DNA of 64,000 nucleotides, taken from the NCBI RefSeq assembly GCF_020283565.1, contig NC_060060.1, positions 62,047,257-62,111,256 of the forward strand, in the 5' to 3' direction. Origin of the DNA: Trifolium pratense. Its lineage: Eukaryota > Streptophyta > Magnoliopsida > Fabales > Fabaceae. The notes beneath the pieces are model-generated. The model was given only the letters and a program-made list of their open reading frames with translations, was not told the origin of the DNA and made no database searches. How positions within the stretch are numbered: position 1 is the stretch's first letter; the number at the start of each line of letters is the position of its first letter. A program made the translations under genes and the position numbers. This document shows, piece by piece, positions 1 through 14,018 of the stretch.

Positions 1-335
1 TGTTGCTGATTAAAATTTTAAATTAAATATTATACACAGAGAACAAATTGTTATTGATAAAAAATTTAAAGTAACCATTATTCACACGGAATAAGTTGTT
101 GCCGATGAAAATTTTAAATTAACTATTATACACGGGGAACAAGATACTTGCCGATGAATCCTGTCAAAAAAAGATACTTGCCGATGAAAATTTTAAATTA
201 ACTATTATATACCGTGAATAATTTTTCCTGATGAAACAATTTAACTAAATATTGTAAACAAGAAACAACTTATTGTTTATCTAAAAATTTAACTAACTAT
301 TATATACCGGAAAAGAAATTTAAATGAAACGGGAA
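1..335. repeat. Tandem array, about 48-bp unit
   Basis: Six to seven diverged copies of an AT-rich unit follow each other. The first three start at 1, 49 and 97, giving a 48-bp period; each begins with a variant of ttgccgatgaaaatttt and ends with a variant of tatacacggggaacaa. One copy near 145-175 is shortened. No coding potential is seen. It could be a small satellite or a tandem piece from inside a transposon; the array may continue left of the window. Confidence 0.75.
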
Positions 336-876
336 ATAAGTTGTTGTTATTGTTGTTTAATTATTAATAGTATTATGTTCTTGATATCTTAGTCCTTAAA
401 ATTTATTACAACTTTTTTAATTTTCCTATTCAACCAAGATAAAATTGATTATATACAATTTATCTCACATTAAACAATTTTTTAAAAAATTGGATCACAT
501 TCCTGACGACCCAACACCCCCCACGAAATATAATGCGCCAAATGCGTGTCCTCTGCGTATGCTACATAATAGTTGTGTCAATTAATTATAACACAACAAT
601 TTAAATCAACAAATTCTTTCTGTTTATACAATTAACTTCGTTGAAACTAAATTTTTAACGCGCCTTCGACGCGTGCAACGCGCTGAGACCCTAAAATTTA
701 CTACCATTTAATTTAATCTCAATCTCTAATAAATAAATCCAAGACATATAAGCACATATAACATGTAATAATAAATTTAAATTCACAAACGCACAAATAC
801 ACATAAACACATATTTAGACTCCACATTAAATAAAATATTCCTAAAATAATTCTAAATAAAAATCGGGGTGTTACA
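336..876. repeat. AT-rich stretch ending in an LTR-like terminus
   Basis: No gene is visible. The stretch ends at 871-876 with gttaca preceded by ggggt, the same terminal pattern as the Ty3/gypsy LTRs elsewhere in this window. It contains a GC-rich self-complementary cluster near 658-692 (acgcgccttcgacgcgtg and similar words) in otherwise AT-rich DNA. I infer an old LTR remnant, but I cannot see its other end or a target duplication. Confidence 0.35.
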
Positions 877-1291
877 AGACGTACCAGACACTAGCGAGGG
901 AGGATGAAAAATCAGAAAACTCCTTGAACAAATTTGTGTGTTCTTTATTTTTCGTTATTGCATTAATATTTGTTGTTGTGTGTTAATGTGAAACTCCACA
1001 TTAGATCATACTTATGACTTGTGCATAAATTTTTTTAGTATAAATTTTTAAAGATACAAAATTCAAAACACCCCCACCCCACCCCTTTCTTGTGTAAACT
1101 TTATCATTTGCCAATAAATTTTATTTACAAGAACAATAATTTACGAAGGAAAAGTCATTTAAATTAGAATAATTATGTTTAATTATCCCAATAATTAGAA
1201 TAATTATGTTTAATTTTTGGGATCATACATCCAATTTGACTTATTCAATAGAACATAAATTTTTCAGAAATACAACTGGTAAAGTCAACAA
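877..1291. other. Downstream flank of the PMEI pseudogene, no gene seen
   Basis: Non-coding. From about 1165 to 1291 the sequence, read on the minus strand, matches the downstream flank of the intact PMEI gene (35545 to about 35660), so this part belongs to the duplicated PMEI block. The homology stops near 1165. Nothing recognisable is seen in 877-1164. Confidence 0.55.
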
Positions 1292-1815
1292 TTAAAAACC
1301 TTTTATCAAGTCTATTATACGTTCAATAATTTGTGCAACTTTGTCTATCAAATCAGCATATTTTGGGAGCAATGAAGTATCATGATAAGGAGGGTCACAT
1401 GGTGACTCCCCTGAAATACAAGAATCAACATCTATTCTGATAGTACGTGCACTTTGAAACGCAGAATCATACTCTCCCGACTTTAACAATTCTTGAATTT
1501 CCATAACCCTACCCATAGCACCTTCTCTAACATCAAAATGAAGTAAACATGTTTCATAATGTCGTTGTGCTTCTACATCTTTACCACTCTGTGCAATTAA
1601 CTTCTTGATTAGATTGATGGTGTTGGTAATGTTGATACGAGCAACGCCATTGGTGTATTGAGCAATTAACCTCGTTTTGAATTGAGAAGCGCGGAGCAAA
1701 ACGAAGGATTTGTGACGGGCTTACAAATAGTACTGATATCTACAACTTTATTAGTTGCATAAGAAGATGCAACACATAGAAGAAAAATAAACACAAGATA
1801 AGAGAAACGATGCAT
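1292..1815 (-). pseudogene. Frameshifted pectin methylesterase/invertase inhibitor copy
   Basis: This is an inverted, broken copy of the intact PMEI gene at 35008-35544. The minus-strand ATG at 1815-1813 starts the same secreted-protein N-terminus (MHRFSYLVF...). About 45 codons later, near 1680, roughly 13 bp are missing compared with the intact gene, which shifts the frame and brings an early stop. From about 1680 to 1292 the second half is open again and matches the intact protein closely, including the third and fourth conserved Cys (YETCLL and SCISG). The 5' leader runs to 1864 and is cut by element 1; the rest of the leader and the promoter are found at 23021-23187. The 3' half alone could be mistaken for a 135-residue gene. 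Basis: direct comparison of the two copies in this window. Confidence 0.85.
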
Positions 1816-1864
1816 TTTAATTATTTATGATTTCTCAATTCTTGTTTCTTAAGATAATATTGAT

Positions 1865-4446
1865 TGTAACGACCCATTTTTCGTATTCGTATATTTTATT
1901 AAATGTTATTTTTTTTATTATTAATTGGCTTTTATTATTCGTTATTTAATTATTTTATTACGCGAGGGCGTGATTTATAATTAAATTATTAAGCGGCGAA
2001 TAATTAATTAGCGCGAGCGTAAGTTAGCGAGCGAGATTTTAATGGTTTTAGGCTAGTGTTGGGCGCAAATTGGGCCTATGAGCATGAATAGTATTGGGCT
2101 TGGACTTGTCAAGTGGGATTTAGGCAAGTGGGCTTAAGAGATAAGCATAGAATAGATATTTCATGAGAATTTGCTTGGTGATCAAGATTAAGGAATGGCC
2201 ATGATTAAAACCACATGGAGTTACTATTTGATCCAAGGGCTAGGAAACATTACTTGGGGAACAAGTTGATCCAAGAGCTAGGAATTGATCATAGAACTTT
2301 ACACTATTTGATCCAACGGTTTAGATCGATCCATGACTTATTTAAATAGTGACTTTGGCCACTTGATGGACATTGAACAAATTCACATTTTTACTCATTC
2401 CTTCTCTTTCAAAACCGTGAGCCATTTTTCCATGCCTAAACCTTCACTAAAATTCCATTTCTTATCCAAATTCATCCATTAGAAGCTTGTTGGAACCATA
2501 GGAGTCCATGGATCATCATCCCTAAGCTAGGGCAAGCAAGAGAGCAAAGCAAGAGGGTGCTAGGGCTTGAGAAAGAGAGGAGCTCATGAGAGCTAGAACA
2601 TGAGAAGCTTGAGTATTCATCAACTTTGCTAAGGTAAGAGATTAGAATTCATGATTCTTGAGTGACCAAGAGAGGGGAGATTTTCTATGTCTCCATTCCC
2701 GAACTCTCTCACTCAATTTCTTTTAGACTTTTGATTAAGTTTTTGTATGTGAGTATGATGTTCTTCATCATCACTTTGTATGTGTTAATCACTAGCTTGA
2801 TTTCATGAAAAATATGTATGTGTTTGAATCATGTTTGAAAAGTTTATGAAAGTTGCTTAAAACCCAAGAAATTGGCATGATTTTGATTGTTTGATGTATT
2901 TGGATGTTTGGAAGGGATGATTAATGTTCCTTGATATCATATATGCTTGGAATTGTTGTTTAAAAGAATTTATAACATGTTTGAATGAATTTTTGGCTGA
3001 TTTCAATGTTAAACCGCCTTTGGAAAACTCACAGGAAATGCACGGTCGCTGAGCGAGCTTGCAGCGAGCTTTAGAGAGCGTGTCTGTTCTTGAGTGGTTG
3101 CTGAGTGAGGCTTCAGCGAGAGATAGCGACCAGCTCGCTGACTCTCGCCAGTGCTCGCCAGGGATCCCATGACCACTGCCGTTTGGTCGCCAGTGTTCGT
3201 TGATTCTCGCTGAGCAAAGGGAACTGATTTTCCAAATATTTTTGTGGAGTCCTATAATTTATTTGGGCTATTGGGGTATGTTTCCTTGGTATTATAGTGT
3301 ATTACCAAAGCGTAAAATATATGATTCGTACGTATATGCAATAAGTTGCATTCAAAAGTGAGTATGTTCATTATTTGGCATTAATTTGCAATGAGAGAAG
3401 AAATGTGTTTGAATTATGTTTCCGCATTCATAATGAGTAGCTTCGAGCTAGAAATATCATATTGATGATATGTGCAAACATACATGCATTCATGCATATA
3501 TATGTTGAATTGGAAACTTGGGTTCCAATAGATTTAAATGGATTTTTGAGTCCATAAGGAAGCCGAGGATCGGATTAGATGAATCCATAAGATCTAGAGC
3601 TGCTATCCAGCAGGATATAAAACTGTTTAACTTATCCATGAGGGATATGAAGGTTTGGTAAGTTCCGAACAATCCTGCAAGATGTAAAACTGTTTAACTT
3701 ATCCATGAGGGGTAAGAGGCAATTGGTACCACATGCATTAGTCGTGTCTAGGGATGACATGACATAGAATGATTGGCATTAGATACATTAGGGTAAATGC
3801 GCATATATTTGATAAATGGTATGTGACATTATCTGGTTGAATTGTGTTAGACTTTATTAATTGATAACTGTTTAGTGCTATGTTTTGGCGTGAGTTAGAA
3901 TATGTATGATAGTTCGAAAGTGTAAGACCTTTCTTATGCTCGTATGTTATGCGATTATGTTTTCTAACTCTCTGCTTTGTGTTATTTGCTGGACCTTTGG
4001 GGGTTCAGATATTCAGGCTGAGGATCGTACCTACGTTTAGACTGCTGGTTTTAGTTTGCTGTTGAAGTAACTGTGGTGAGGAGACTTAGCATAGATTTCT
4101 CCTTTTAGTGCTAGTTTTTGGTTAAGAGTTTGTATATAGAAACTGCTCTGGTAATGTAACATCGAGTCGGGGATTACGCTTGACTTTCATCGTATATCGG
4201 TGTTACCTTTTGTTATGCTAGTTCTTGTATAAGTGACATCCTTAGGGATGAATTTGGCTTATGTATATATATATATATATGCATGCTTGGTTTGATTGAA
4301 TCCGCTGTTTCTTTTCATGTTAAACTTCATGACGCTCTGTGTGTATGCTTGTGTTTTTAATTACCGCGTGGCACTCTGCCTTTACACTTGTTAAAAAGTT
4401 TTTAATATTACGTTTTTTTAAGGGTAGTATGGGTTAGGGTGTTACA
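1865..4446 (+). repeat. Element 1 5' LTR (2,582 bp)
   Basis: Direct repeat of 8903-11592, starting tgtaacgaccc and ending gggtgttaca. The next bases are the primer binding site, which fixes the 3' boundary. A cluster of gcgag/ctcgc words lies at 3043-3216 in otherwise AT-rich sequence. A (TA)n run of only 17 bp lies at 4264-4280. The short reading frame at 3490-3672 recurs in the other LTR and is not a gene. Confidence 0.95.
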
Positions 4447-4450
4447 ATAG

Positions 4451-4462
4451 TGGTATCAGAGC
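4451..4462 (+). other. Primer binding site, initiator Met tRNA type
   Basis: tggtatcagagc follows the 5' LTR by four bases. This is the usual sequence complementary to the 3' end of plant initiator methionine tRNA and marks the start of minus-strand DNA synthesis. Confidence 0.9.
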
Positions 4463-4568
4463 AGGTCGGTTCATGTGAACCAATTAGGACTTTTCTTTTC
4501 TCGTATGAGCATGTGTTGGGAACACTGTTAGTACATTCTAACGTCTAGTTGTGATTCGTTCAGGAATC

Positions 4569-6770
4569 ATGGCTGCTGCTGCTGCGAGAACGAATGCCCA
4601 GATTGCGGAGACTTTGGCCGCACTCACCAACATAGTGGTTAGAGATCATCAACCTGGAAGAGAGGTAGAGATGAGGTTTGAACGGTTCATGAAGCAGAAA
4701 CCGCCAACATTTACCGGAGGTTACAACCCGGATGGAGCTTACAAGTGGCTGGAGGAACTTGAAATAATTTTTGAAGCAATGGATTGTTCCGAGGAAGGGA
4801 AGACAACCCTTGGAACATATGTGTTGCGCGAGGAAGCGAACGTGTGGTGGAAGAACGCCAAGTTGAGGCTAGGACCCTGTGGTATGGCTATACCATGGGC
4901 AATGTTTAAAAGAGAATTTTTGGTTAAGTATTTTCCTGTTGATGTGAAGAACAAGAAAGTGGTGGAATTCATGGAACTGAAACAGGGGAATATGACGGTA
5001 GCTGACTATGCCGTCAAGTTTGAGACTTTGTGTGCGTTTAGTCCGCATTACAACACTTTGGAAGCGGAGGACGACAAATGCGTGAAGTTCGAGAGTGGCT
5101 TACGCCCGGACATTAAACATATGATTGGATTTTCGCAGATAAGGGACTTTGCGACCCTTGTGAACAAGAGTAGGATTTGTGATGAGGATGGTATAGCTAA
5201 GGTGAACTATTATAAAGCTGTGAACGACCGAAAAGGGAAAGGACAAGAGCGCGGAAAACCTTATGACAATCGCGGTAAGGGGAATACAAGTGGAAGTAGG
5301 AAACCGAATAATGGAAATTGTTACAAATGTGGAGAGCGGGGTCACATGTCGTATGATTGCCCGAAGAAATTGGACAAGTGTTTTAATTGTGGGAAGTTAG
5401 GCCACAAAGCCGAAGTGTGTAGGACAAAAGTGGTGTGTTTCAACTGTGGTGAGGAAGGCCACAAGAGTCCGACTTGTAAGAAGCCCAAGAAGGTGATGGG
5501 GAAGGTGTTTGCTTTGAGTGGAGAGGATGCTAGCCATGAGGACAATCTCATTAGAGGTACGTGTTTCATTAACAACGCTCCTTTAATTGCGATTATAGAT
5601 ACGGGAGCGACACATTCTTTTATTTCTTTGGATTGTGCGAAGCGTCTTAGTATTCCTTTAACGGATATGTCGGGTAGGATGGAAATAGAAACTCCTGCTA
5701 ATGGTTCAGTGATTACTCGACAAGTATGTCGTAATTGCCCCGTAACCATTTTTGATAGGCACTTTGGTATGGATTTAGTGTGTATTCCACTTAGTGGTAT
5801 GGATGTAATTTTTGGTATGAATTGGTTAATCTTCAACCGAATTCATATCAACTGTCATGAGAAGGCCGTTGTTTTTCCGAAGCCGAAGGAGAACTTGCAA
5901 CTGATGAGCGGGAAGGAAGTATCGGAATCGTTGAAAGAACATGCCGAGATGTTCATGATGTTTGCATCATTGAAACTCGAAGGAGGAGTTAAGGTAGAAG
6001 AGTTACCGATCGTTTGTGAATTCCCAGATGTGTTTCCGGATGATATATCTGACGTGCCTCCGAAGCGAGAGGTAGAGTTTTCTATCGACCTAGTACCTGG
6101 AACTAGTCCGATATCGATGGCGCCATATCGAATGTCAGCGTCTGAGTTGAATGGATTGAAGAAGCAACTTGAAGAGCTGCTTGAGAAGAGGTTTGTTCGG
6201 CCGAGTGTTTCGCCATGGGGAGCGCCGGTATTGCTTGTAAAGAAGAAAGATGGAAGTATGAGATTATGTATAGACTATCGTCAGTTGAACAAAGTGACGA
6301 TCAAGAATAAATATCCACTTCCGAGGATAGATGATTTGATGGATCAACTAGTTGGAGCTTGCGTGTTTAGTAAGATCGATTTGAGATCCGGATATCATCA
6401 GATTAGAGTGAAGATGGAAGACATATCTAAGACTGCATTCAGGACGAGGTATGGGCACTACGAGTACTCAGTTATGCCGTTTGGTGTGACCAATGCACCC
6501 GGAGTTTTCATGGAATATATGAACCGAATTTTCCATTCATTTTTGGATAAATTCGTGGTGGTGTTCATCGACGACATTTTGATTTACTCGAAATCCGAGG
6601 AAGAGCACGAAGAGCACTTGAGGATTGTTTTGCAAGTTTTGAAGGAGAAGAAGTTGTATGCCAAGTTGTCGAAGTGTGAATTTTGGATGAAAGAGGTGAG
6701 TTTCCTAGGGCATATAATTTCAAGTGGAGGAATCGCGGTAGATCCTGCGAAGGTTGAAGCTGTGTCATAG
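4569..6770 (+). pseudogene. Element 1 gag-protease-reverse transcriptase segment of polyprotein
   Basis: Gag, protease and reverse transcriptase in one frame. I place the start at ATG 4569 ([11 protein letters not shown]), because the frame upstream has only a GTG. Gag spans about residues 1-310 and ends in three CCHC zinc knuckles ([27 protein letters not shown], about residues 251-310). The aspartic protease motif DTGAT is near residue 344, and the RT catalytic motif FIDD is near residue 666. The frame is closed by a TAG at 6768-6770, just after the RT thumb, but homology continues in the same frame, so this is a nonsense mutation and not the end of the gene. It would make the particle protein, the processing enzyme and the copying enzyme of the element. 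Confidence 0.9.
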
Positions 6771-7835
6771 TGGGGAACGCCGGAATCTGTTTCAGAGATT
6801 AGAAGTTTCCTTGGTTTAGCCGGTTATTATAGAAGATTCATCGAAGGTTTTTCGAAGTTGGCTTTACCGTTAACCAAGTTGACAAGGAAAGATCAAGTGT
6901 TTGTTTGGGATGGTAATTGTGAGAAGAGCTTCCAAGAGCTCAAGAGAAGATTGACTACTGCACCCGTGTTGATTTTACCCGATGCCAAAGAGTCGTTCGT
7001 CGTGTATTGCGATGCTTCGAAGTTAGGACTTGGCGGAGTGCTTATGCAAGGGGGTAATGTGGTAGCATATGCTTCAAGGCAACTGAAGGTTCACGAGAGG
7101 AACTATCCAACGCATGATTTGGAGTTAGCCGCAGTGGTGTTTGCTATGAAAGTGTGGAGACACTACTTGTATGGATCGAGGTTTGAAGTGTTTAGTGATC
7201 ACAAGAGTCTGAAATACTTATTCGACCAGAAGGAGTTGAATATGAGGCAACGAAGATGGCTCGAATTCTTAAAGGACTACGATTTTGGATTGAGTTATCA
7301 CCCCGGAAAAGCCAATGTGGTGGCCGATGCATTAAGTAGGAAAACTTTGCATATGTCATCGTTGATGGTGAAAGAGTTAGAGTTGATTGAAGAATTCCGA
7401 GACTTGAGCCTTGTGTGTGAGGTTACTTCTTCAAGTGTGAAGCTTGGAATGTTAAAGTTGACGAATCCTTTTCTCGAGGATATTAAAGAACGTCAGAAAT
7501 CGGATAAGAAATTGATGGAGAAGATGGTACTCATCAATGAAGGCAAGGAGACCAATATCAAGATTGACGAAAGTGGAGTCATGAGATTTCACGGAAGAGT
7601 TTGTGTACCGGATGTGCTCGAATTGAAAAGAATGATCATGGAAGAAGGTCACAGAAGTGGTTTGAGTATTCATCCTGGAGTAACCAAGATGTATCAGGAT
7701 TTGAGGAAGTTATTTTGGTGGCCGGGAATGAAGAGGCAAATTTCTGAATTTGTTTATTCATGCTTAACTTGTCAGAAATCGAAGATTGAACATCAGAAGC
7801 CGTTTGGTTTGTTGCAACCAATGTTTATACCATAA
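6771..7835 (+). pseudogene. Element 1 RNase H and integrase zinc-binding segment
   Basis: Same frame as the RT segment, directly after the TAG at 6768. It carries the end of the RT connection region ([10 protein letters not shown]), RNase H with its catalytic aspartate motif YCDAS near 7011, and the integrase N-terminal HHCC zinc-binding region (conserved [11 protein letters not shown], about 7670-7800). It ends at a second nonsense codon, TAA at 7833-7835, after which homology again continues in the same frame. RNase H removes the RNA template during reverse transcription. Confidence 0.88.
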
Positions 7836-8902
7836 TGGAAATGGGATAGCATTGCAATGGATTTTGTGGGAGGTTTGCCGAAGACCAAGAAAGGTAACGA
7901 GGTGATTTGGGTAGTGGTAGATCGTCTGACGAAGTGTGCTCACTTCATTGCTATCAGGAAAGGTACTTTGGTGCCTAAGTTGGCCGAGATTTATGTGGAG
8001 CAGATTGTGAAGCTACATGGTATTCCAACAAGTATTATTTTGGGAAAGCTTGCAAGAAGCTTTAGGAACGAAGTTGAGGTTGAGTTCAGCTTATCATCCT
8101 CAGACAGATGGTCAGTCGGAGAGGACGATACAATCCTTAGAGGATTTGTTGAGAGCTTGTGTTTTGGAGCAAAACGTGAATTGGGATTCTTGTTTGCCGT
8201 TGGTAGAGTTTACATACAACAACAGTTACCATTCTAGTATCAGAATGACACCGTTTGAGGCTTTGTATGGGAGAAGATGTAGGACACCTCTATGTTGGTA
8301 TGAAACTGGAGAAGGTGCAATTCTTGGACCAGAGATTGTACAAGAAACAACGGAGAAGATTCGGATGATTCGTGAGAAGATGAAAGCGTCTCAGAGTCGA
8401 CAGAAGAGTTATCATGATAAGAGGAGGAAGGACATTGAATTCCAAGAGGGGGATCATGTATTCCTACGAGTTACATCGACTACTGGAGTAGGACGTGCGT
8501 TGAAGTCAAGGAAGTTAACATCGAGGTTTATTGGACCATTTGAGATTTTGAAGCGAGTTGGGAAAGTTGCGTATAGGATTGCATTACCGCCATCATTGGC
8601 GAATTTGCACGATGTTTTTCATGTATCACAGTTGCGCAAGTATGTGTCTGATCCGACACACGTGATTGAATCGGACGATGTTCAAGTGAGGGATGACTTG
8701 ACCATCGAGACTGTGCCTTTGAGAATAGAAGGAAGAGAAGTGAAGAGGTTGAGGAATAAAGAGATTGCATCCGTGAAAGTCGTGTAGGGAGGACCGGCTG
8801 GGGAGAATGCAACGTGGGAGCTAGAAAGTAAGATGAGAGATTCTTATCCCGATCTGTTTCTAGGTAATTTCGAGGGCGAAATTCTTTTAAGGGGGGTAGG
8901 AT

Positions 8903-8907
<5 letters not shown>
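7836..8907 (+). pseudogene. Element 1 integrase core and chromodomain-like tail, catalytic deletion
   Basis: The integrase core begins in the upstream frame (first catalytic Asp in MDFVGGLP, about 7860). Around 8035-8045 a deletion removes the segment that holds the second catalytic Asp and shifts the frame; the rest (WESLQEALG, AYHPQTDG, Glu in GQSER) runs in the +1 frame from about 8047. The tail has the LKSRKL...FIGPFEIL and FHVSQLRKY blocks and then a chromodomain-like region interrupted by TAG at 8785-8787. Homology continues to a TAA at 8905 inside the 3' LTR start. Family knowledge: all three D,D,E residues are needed, so this integrase cannot work. Confidence 0.88.
8884..8902 (+). other. 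Element 1 polypurine tract
   Basis: The stretch ttttaaggggggtaggat lies immediately before the 3' LTR. A purine run in this place primes plus-strand DNA synthesis. A related sequence precedes the 3' LTR of element B on the minus strand, which supports a family link. Confidence 0.75.
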
Positions 8908-11592
<2,685 letters not shown>

Positions 11593-11596
11593 TTAG

Positions 11597-12140
11597 TGAT
11601 CTAACCTGATGATCAGAAAAGGTTGATGGCTTGTCCGTTGAGCAAATCGTCCACCGGAGGGGGGGTTTGTACCTGCAGGCACTCCGATGCTTAAGTCAGC
11701 AAGAGAATGAGAGAGATACAAGAGAGAAGAGAGAGAAAGAAAGTGTAGAATGGTTTAGAATACCTGGCTCTCCTGTCTAGGAGAGCTTATATAGTTGCCC
11801 CGGGCGCTGGGCCAAAGGTTGGTCTATTGGGCTGGAATAACCTGCCCAATAGACTCAACTGCCAAGATAGTCCCTATATCATAGGGGAGGCGGTTATTCG
11901 CCTCTATCTTGGTTGGAGCCGTTCCGCTATTCGCGGGTAATGGATAGGCTCCTTGACGAAGGCGTGGTTGAACGGATCAATATGCGTGGATAGATGAGCA
12001 CGTGTTTAACGTGCTTCCTATCCGTTATGTCGAGGAGGACACGTCGTTGGCTGACGTGTCGGGGAAACCTCCCCTTATTGGGCTATGCCCCAAATGTCGG
12101 GCAGGAAGTGATTGGGCCAGCTTTGGCCCAGTCCAGAACA
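11597..12140 (-). repeat. Element 2 3' LTR (544 bp)
   Basis: Direct repeat of 22477-23020 with about 13 substitutions and equal length. It contains the same TATA box and adjoining 20-nt hairpin as the other copy (11767-11794). Confidence 0.93.
11767..11794 (-). promoter_or_regulatory. LTR TATA box with adjoining perfect hairpin (3' LTR copy)
   Basis: On the element strand, ctatataag (11794-11787) is followed at once by a 20-nt inverted repeat with 8-bp arms, gctctcct and aggagagc, around gtct (11767-11786). The hairpin sits between TATA and the expected transcription start. It is unchanged in the other LTR. The role of the TATA is by position and sequence; the role of the hairpin is unknown. 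Confidence 0.65.
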
Positions 12141-12863
12141 GGAGCTCCCCAAGTCGTTGCTCCTAGGCATAGGAGTAATGACTTAAGGTTCAGGCCCGTA
12201 CGTCGAGGAAATGTTTTCCCCGTCAATCCTAGGAGGAGTTTGTGACTTGCTTATAGCTATTCTTGCTCGTTTGCATGAGGAGTATATAAGTTTCGTTCGT
12301 GGACAACGTTAGATGTTTTATGAGTTCCTCGACTCTTTGTCGAAGAAGAATGTCGTTGATCCTATTTTAGAAGTGCTGCATGTTTATGCGGGCACATGTT
12401 TGTGAGGCGTTGTTTTGCCTGTTTTCGGAAGTTCCTCGGCTGGTGGTCGAGGAGAAAACCAAAAATGTTGCGCGTTGGTACGAGCGCATGTTTTGCAAAG
12501 TTTTTTTTGCATGTCCGCAATTTACGCCTGTCCGCGAAATCGGGGAGAAAATCGCGTTGGGGATAACGAAGATGCCTTCGCAGGCGCGTGGTCTGTTCGA
12601 TGGGACTTGAAGAGACAGATGCTTCGTCTGCTCGCGCCACTTGTCAAGGCTAATGAAAGGGCGCAATCATGATCTAGGGAATAGGTATTAGTTGCTTCGT
12701 TTTACGAGGAGGCTTGTGGATCGTTGGATCGATTCGCCTTTTGGTTTCTTGCGAGATTCAATCAGGGCCATTTGATGGTTTTAATCTGGGCCGTTAAATA
12801 TTGATCAGCGGTGGTGATGGAAAGGGCGCATCGTTTCGTGATGCAGGTGCAGCATTTGGAGGG
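12141..12863. other. Element 2 non-coding stretch upstream of the antisense gene
   Basis: No convincing coding sequence; short frames on both strands overlap each other without any family signal. Two imperfect stem-loops built from tcctcg/cgagga words are at 12325-12347 and 12433-12453. The polypurine tract for the minus-strand element should lie next to 12140; cttggggagctcc (read on the minus strand) is a weak candidate. Confidence 0.5.
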
Positions 12864-12873
12864 TCTATAAGTA
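12864..12873 (+). promoter_or_regulatory. Putative TATA box of the antisense gene
   Basis: tctataagta is followed about 30 bases later by a pyrimidine-rich leader (cttcttctcttctctgcg) of the sort seen at plant transcription starts. It points toward the plus-strand extra gene, opposite to the retrotransposon transcript. Confidence 0.5.
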
Positions 12874-13452
12874 TGAGAGAGGGAACCATTTGCAAAAACT
12901 TTGGTCTTTGCATCTTCTTCTCTTCTCTGCGTTTATTGTTGCTACTACTCTATTTCACAGATCCAAGGTTATCAAGTCAAGGTTTTTGCACCCTTCTTCG
13001 CTTAAATCTCCAGTCCTCTTTTAATCTCAAGGTAATTTCTCCAACTACCCCTTTGTTTCAACACATGTTTGTATTTGTATTTTTGCTATGGGTGTTTTTA
13101 TGTGTTTTTCCCTTGTGTGTTAGTGTGTTAGTGATTTCGTTCTGGGTTTTGGATTAGAGCGTTATGGGTTTCGATTCGCCCATTACCACTGTATTTTGGG
13201 GGTTTTATCCTTTTAGTTTGGTAAGGTTTTAGTGTTTGATAGTGGCGAGACTATCTTTAAACGCCACTTTCTGCTGTGATTTTGGGTGTTTTTGATTGTT
13301 TAGGCATCTGGGTTCTGCGAAGAATGCCATAAGTTTCTGGAAAAATGATGATGAACATGTTGAATGTTGATGAATATTTATGTGTTTCTGGAAAAACACG
13401 AAGAACGTTGATGAATGTTCATAACTTCCTGGGAATTTGATGAGTTTCGTGT

Positions 13453-13829
13453 CGGGGAGGAGGATGTTGTTTCCTCTCCCCGTTACAAGTATTATTTTGT
13501 CGGGGAGAATTGAATCGCTATTTCTCCCCGTTTATTGTAGCAAAAAAAATAGGTTAGTTAATCCATGTGCTGGGGAGCTTCTCCCCGTTTTCGCCTCCGC
13601 GAATCTTGCGTGTCTTTGCAAATTGTATGAATGTCGGGGACCTTCTCCCCGTTCTTTCCTTGAGAAATTTGGTAGGATAAATGAGTTTTAAAACTCTGTG
13701 TCGGGGAGCTTTTCCCCGTTTCACCCTTAGAGGGATTGAAGGTTTTGTGTCGGGGAGCTTCTCCCCGTTTTTAACTTGAGAATTTATACAAAACTTTGTT
13801 CCCCGTTTATGTCGGGGACCTTCCCCCCG
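13453..13829. repeat. Array of seven CGGGGA...TCCCCG stem-loops
   Basis: Seven inverted repeats lie at 13453-13482, 13501-13530, 13571-13587, 13635-13651, 13702-13718, 13751-13767 and 13813-13829, 48 to 70 bp apart. Most read gtcggggagcttctccccgttt or a close variant; the second has perfect 9-bp arms cggggagaa/ttctccccg. The sequences between them are not alike. They lie inside the likely first intron of the antisense gene. No family I know explains them. Confidence 0.85.
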
Positions 13830-14018
13830 TTTCTGGGTTTCGCTAGGTGTTTTCCCTGTTTCCTCCGTATTTTGATTTTGTTCTGCCATTTGATAAGGGC
13901 TTTTGGTCGGGGACAGCGTCCTCGCCCTATTCTACGCCCTTTCACTTGAATTGCGGTGAAAGGGTGGATTTGATGATTGTCGAATTCACTTTATTTTTGC
14001 TGCTTTCAGGTTTTCAGA

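Noticed and set aside
1292..1699. A 135-residue open frame that could be called a gene
   Set aside because: It is the second half of a frameshifted PMEI copy; the true start and signal peptide are in another frame at 1815.
3490..3672. A 60-residue minus-strand frame, also at 10528-10710
   Set aside because: Identical in both LTRs of element 1, no family signal; a by-product of LTR sequence.
4739..5836. Minus-strand frames opposite element 1 gag, up to 164 residues
   Set aside because: Exact shadows of a coding strand with gag motifs; no similarity of their own.
13453..13829. CRISPR-like array
   Set aside because: Spacing is irregular, repeats are short imperfect hairpins with no cas genes, and the genome is a plant's.
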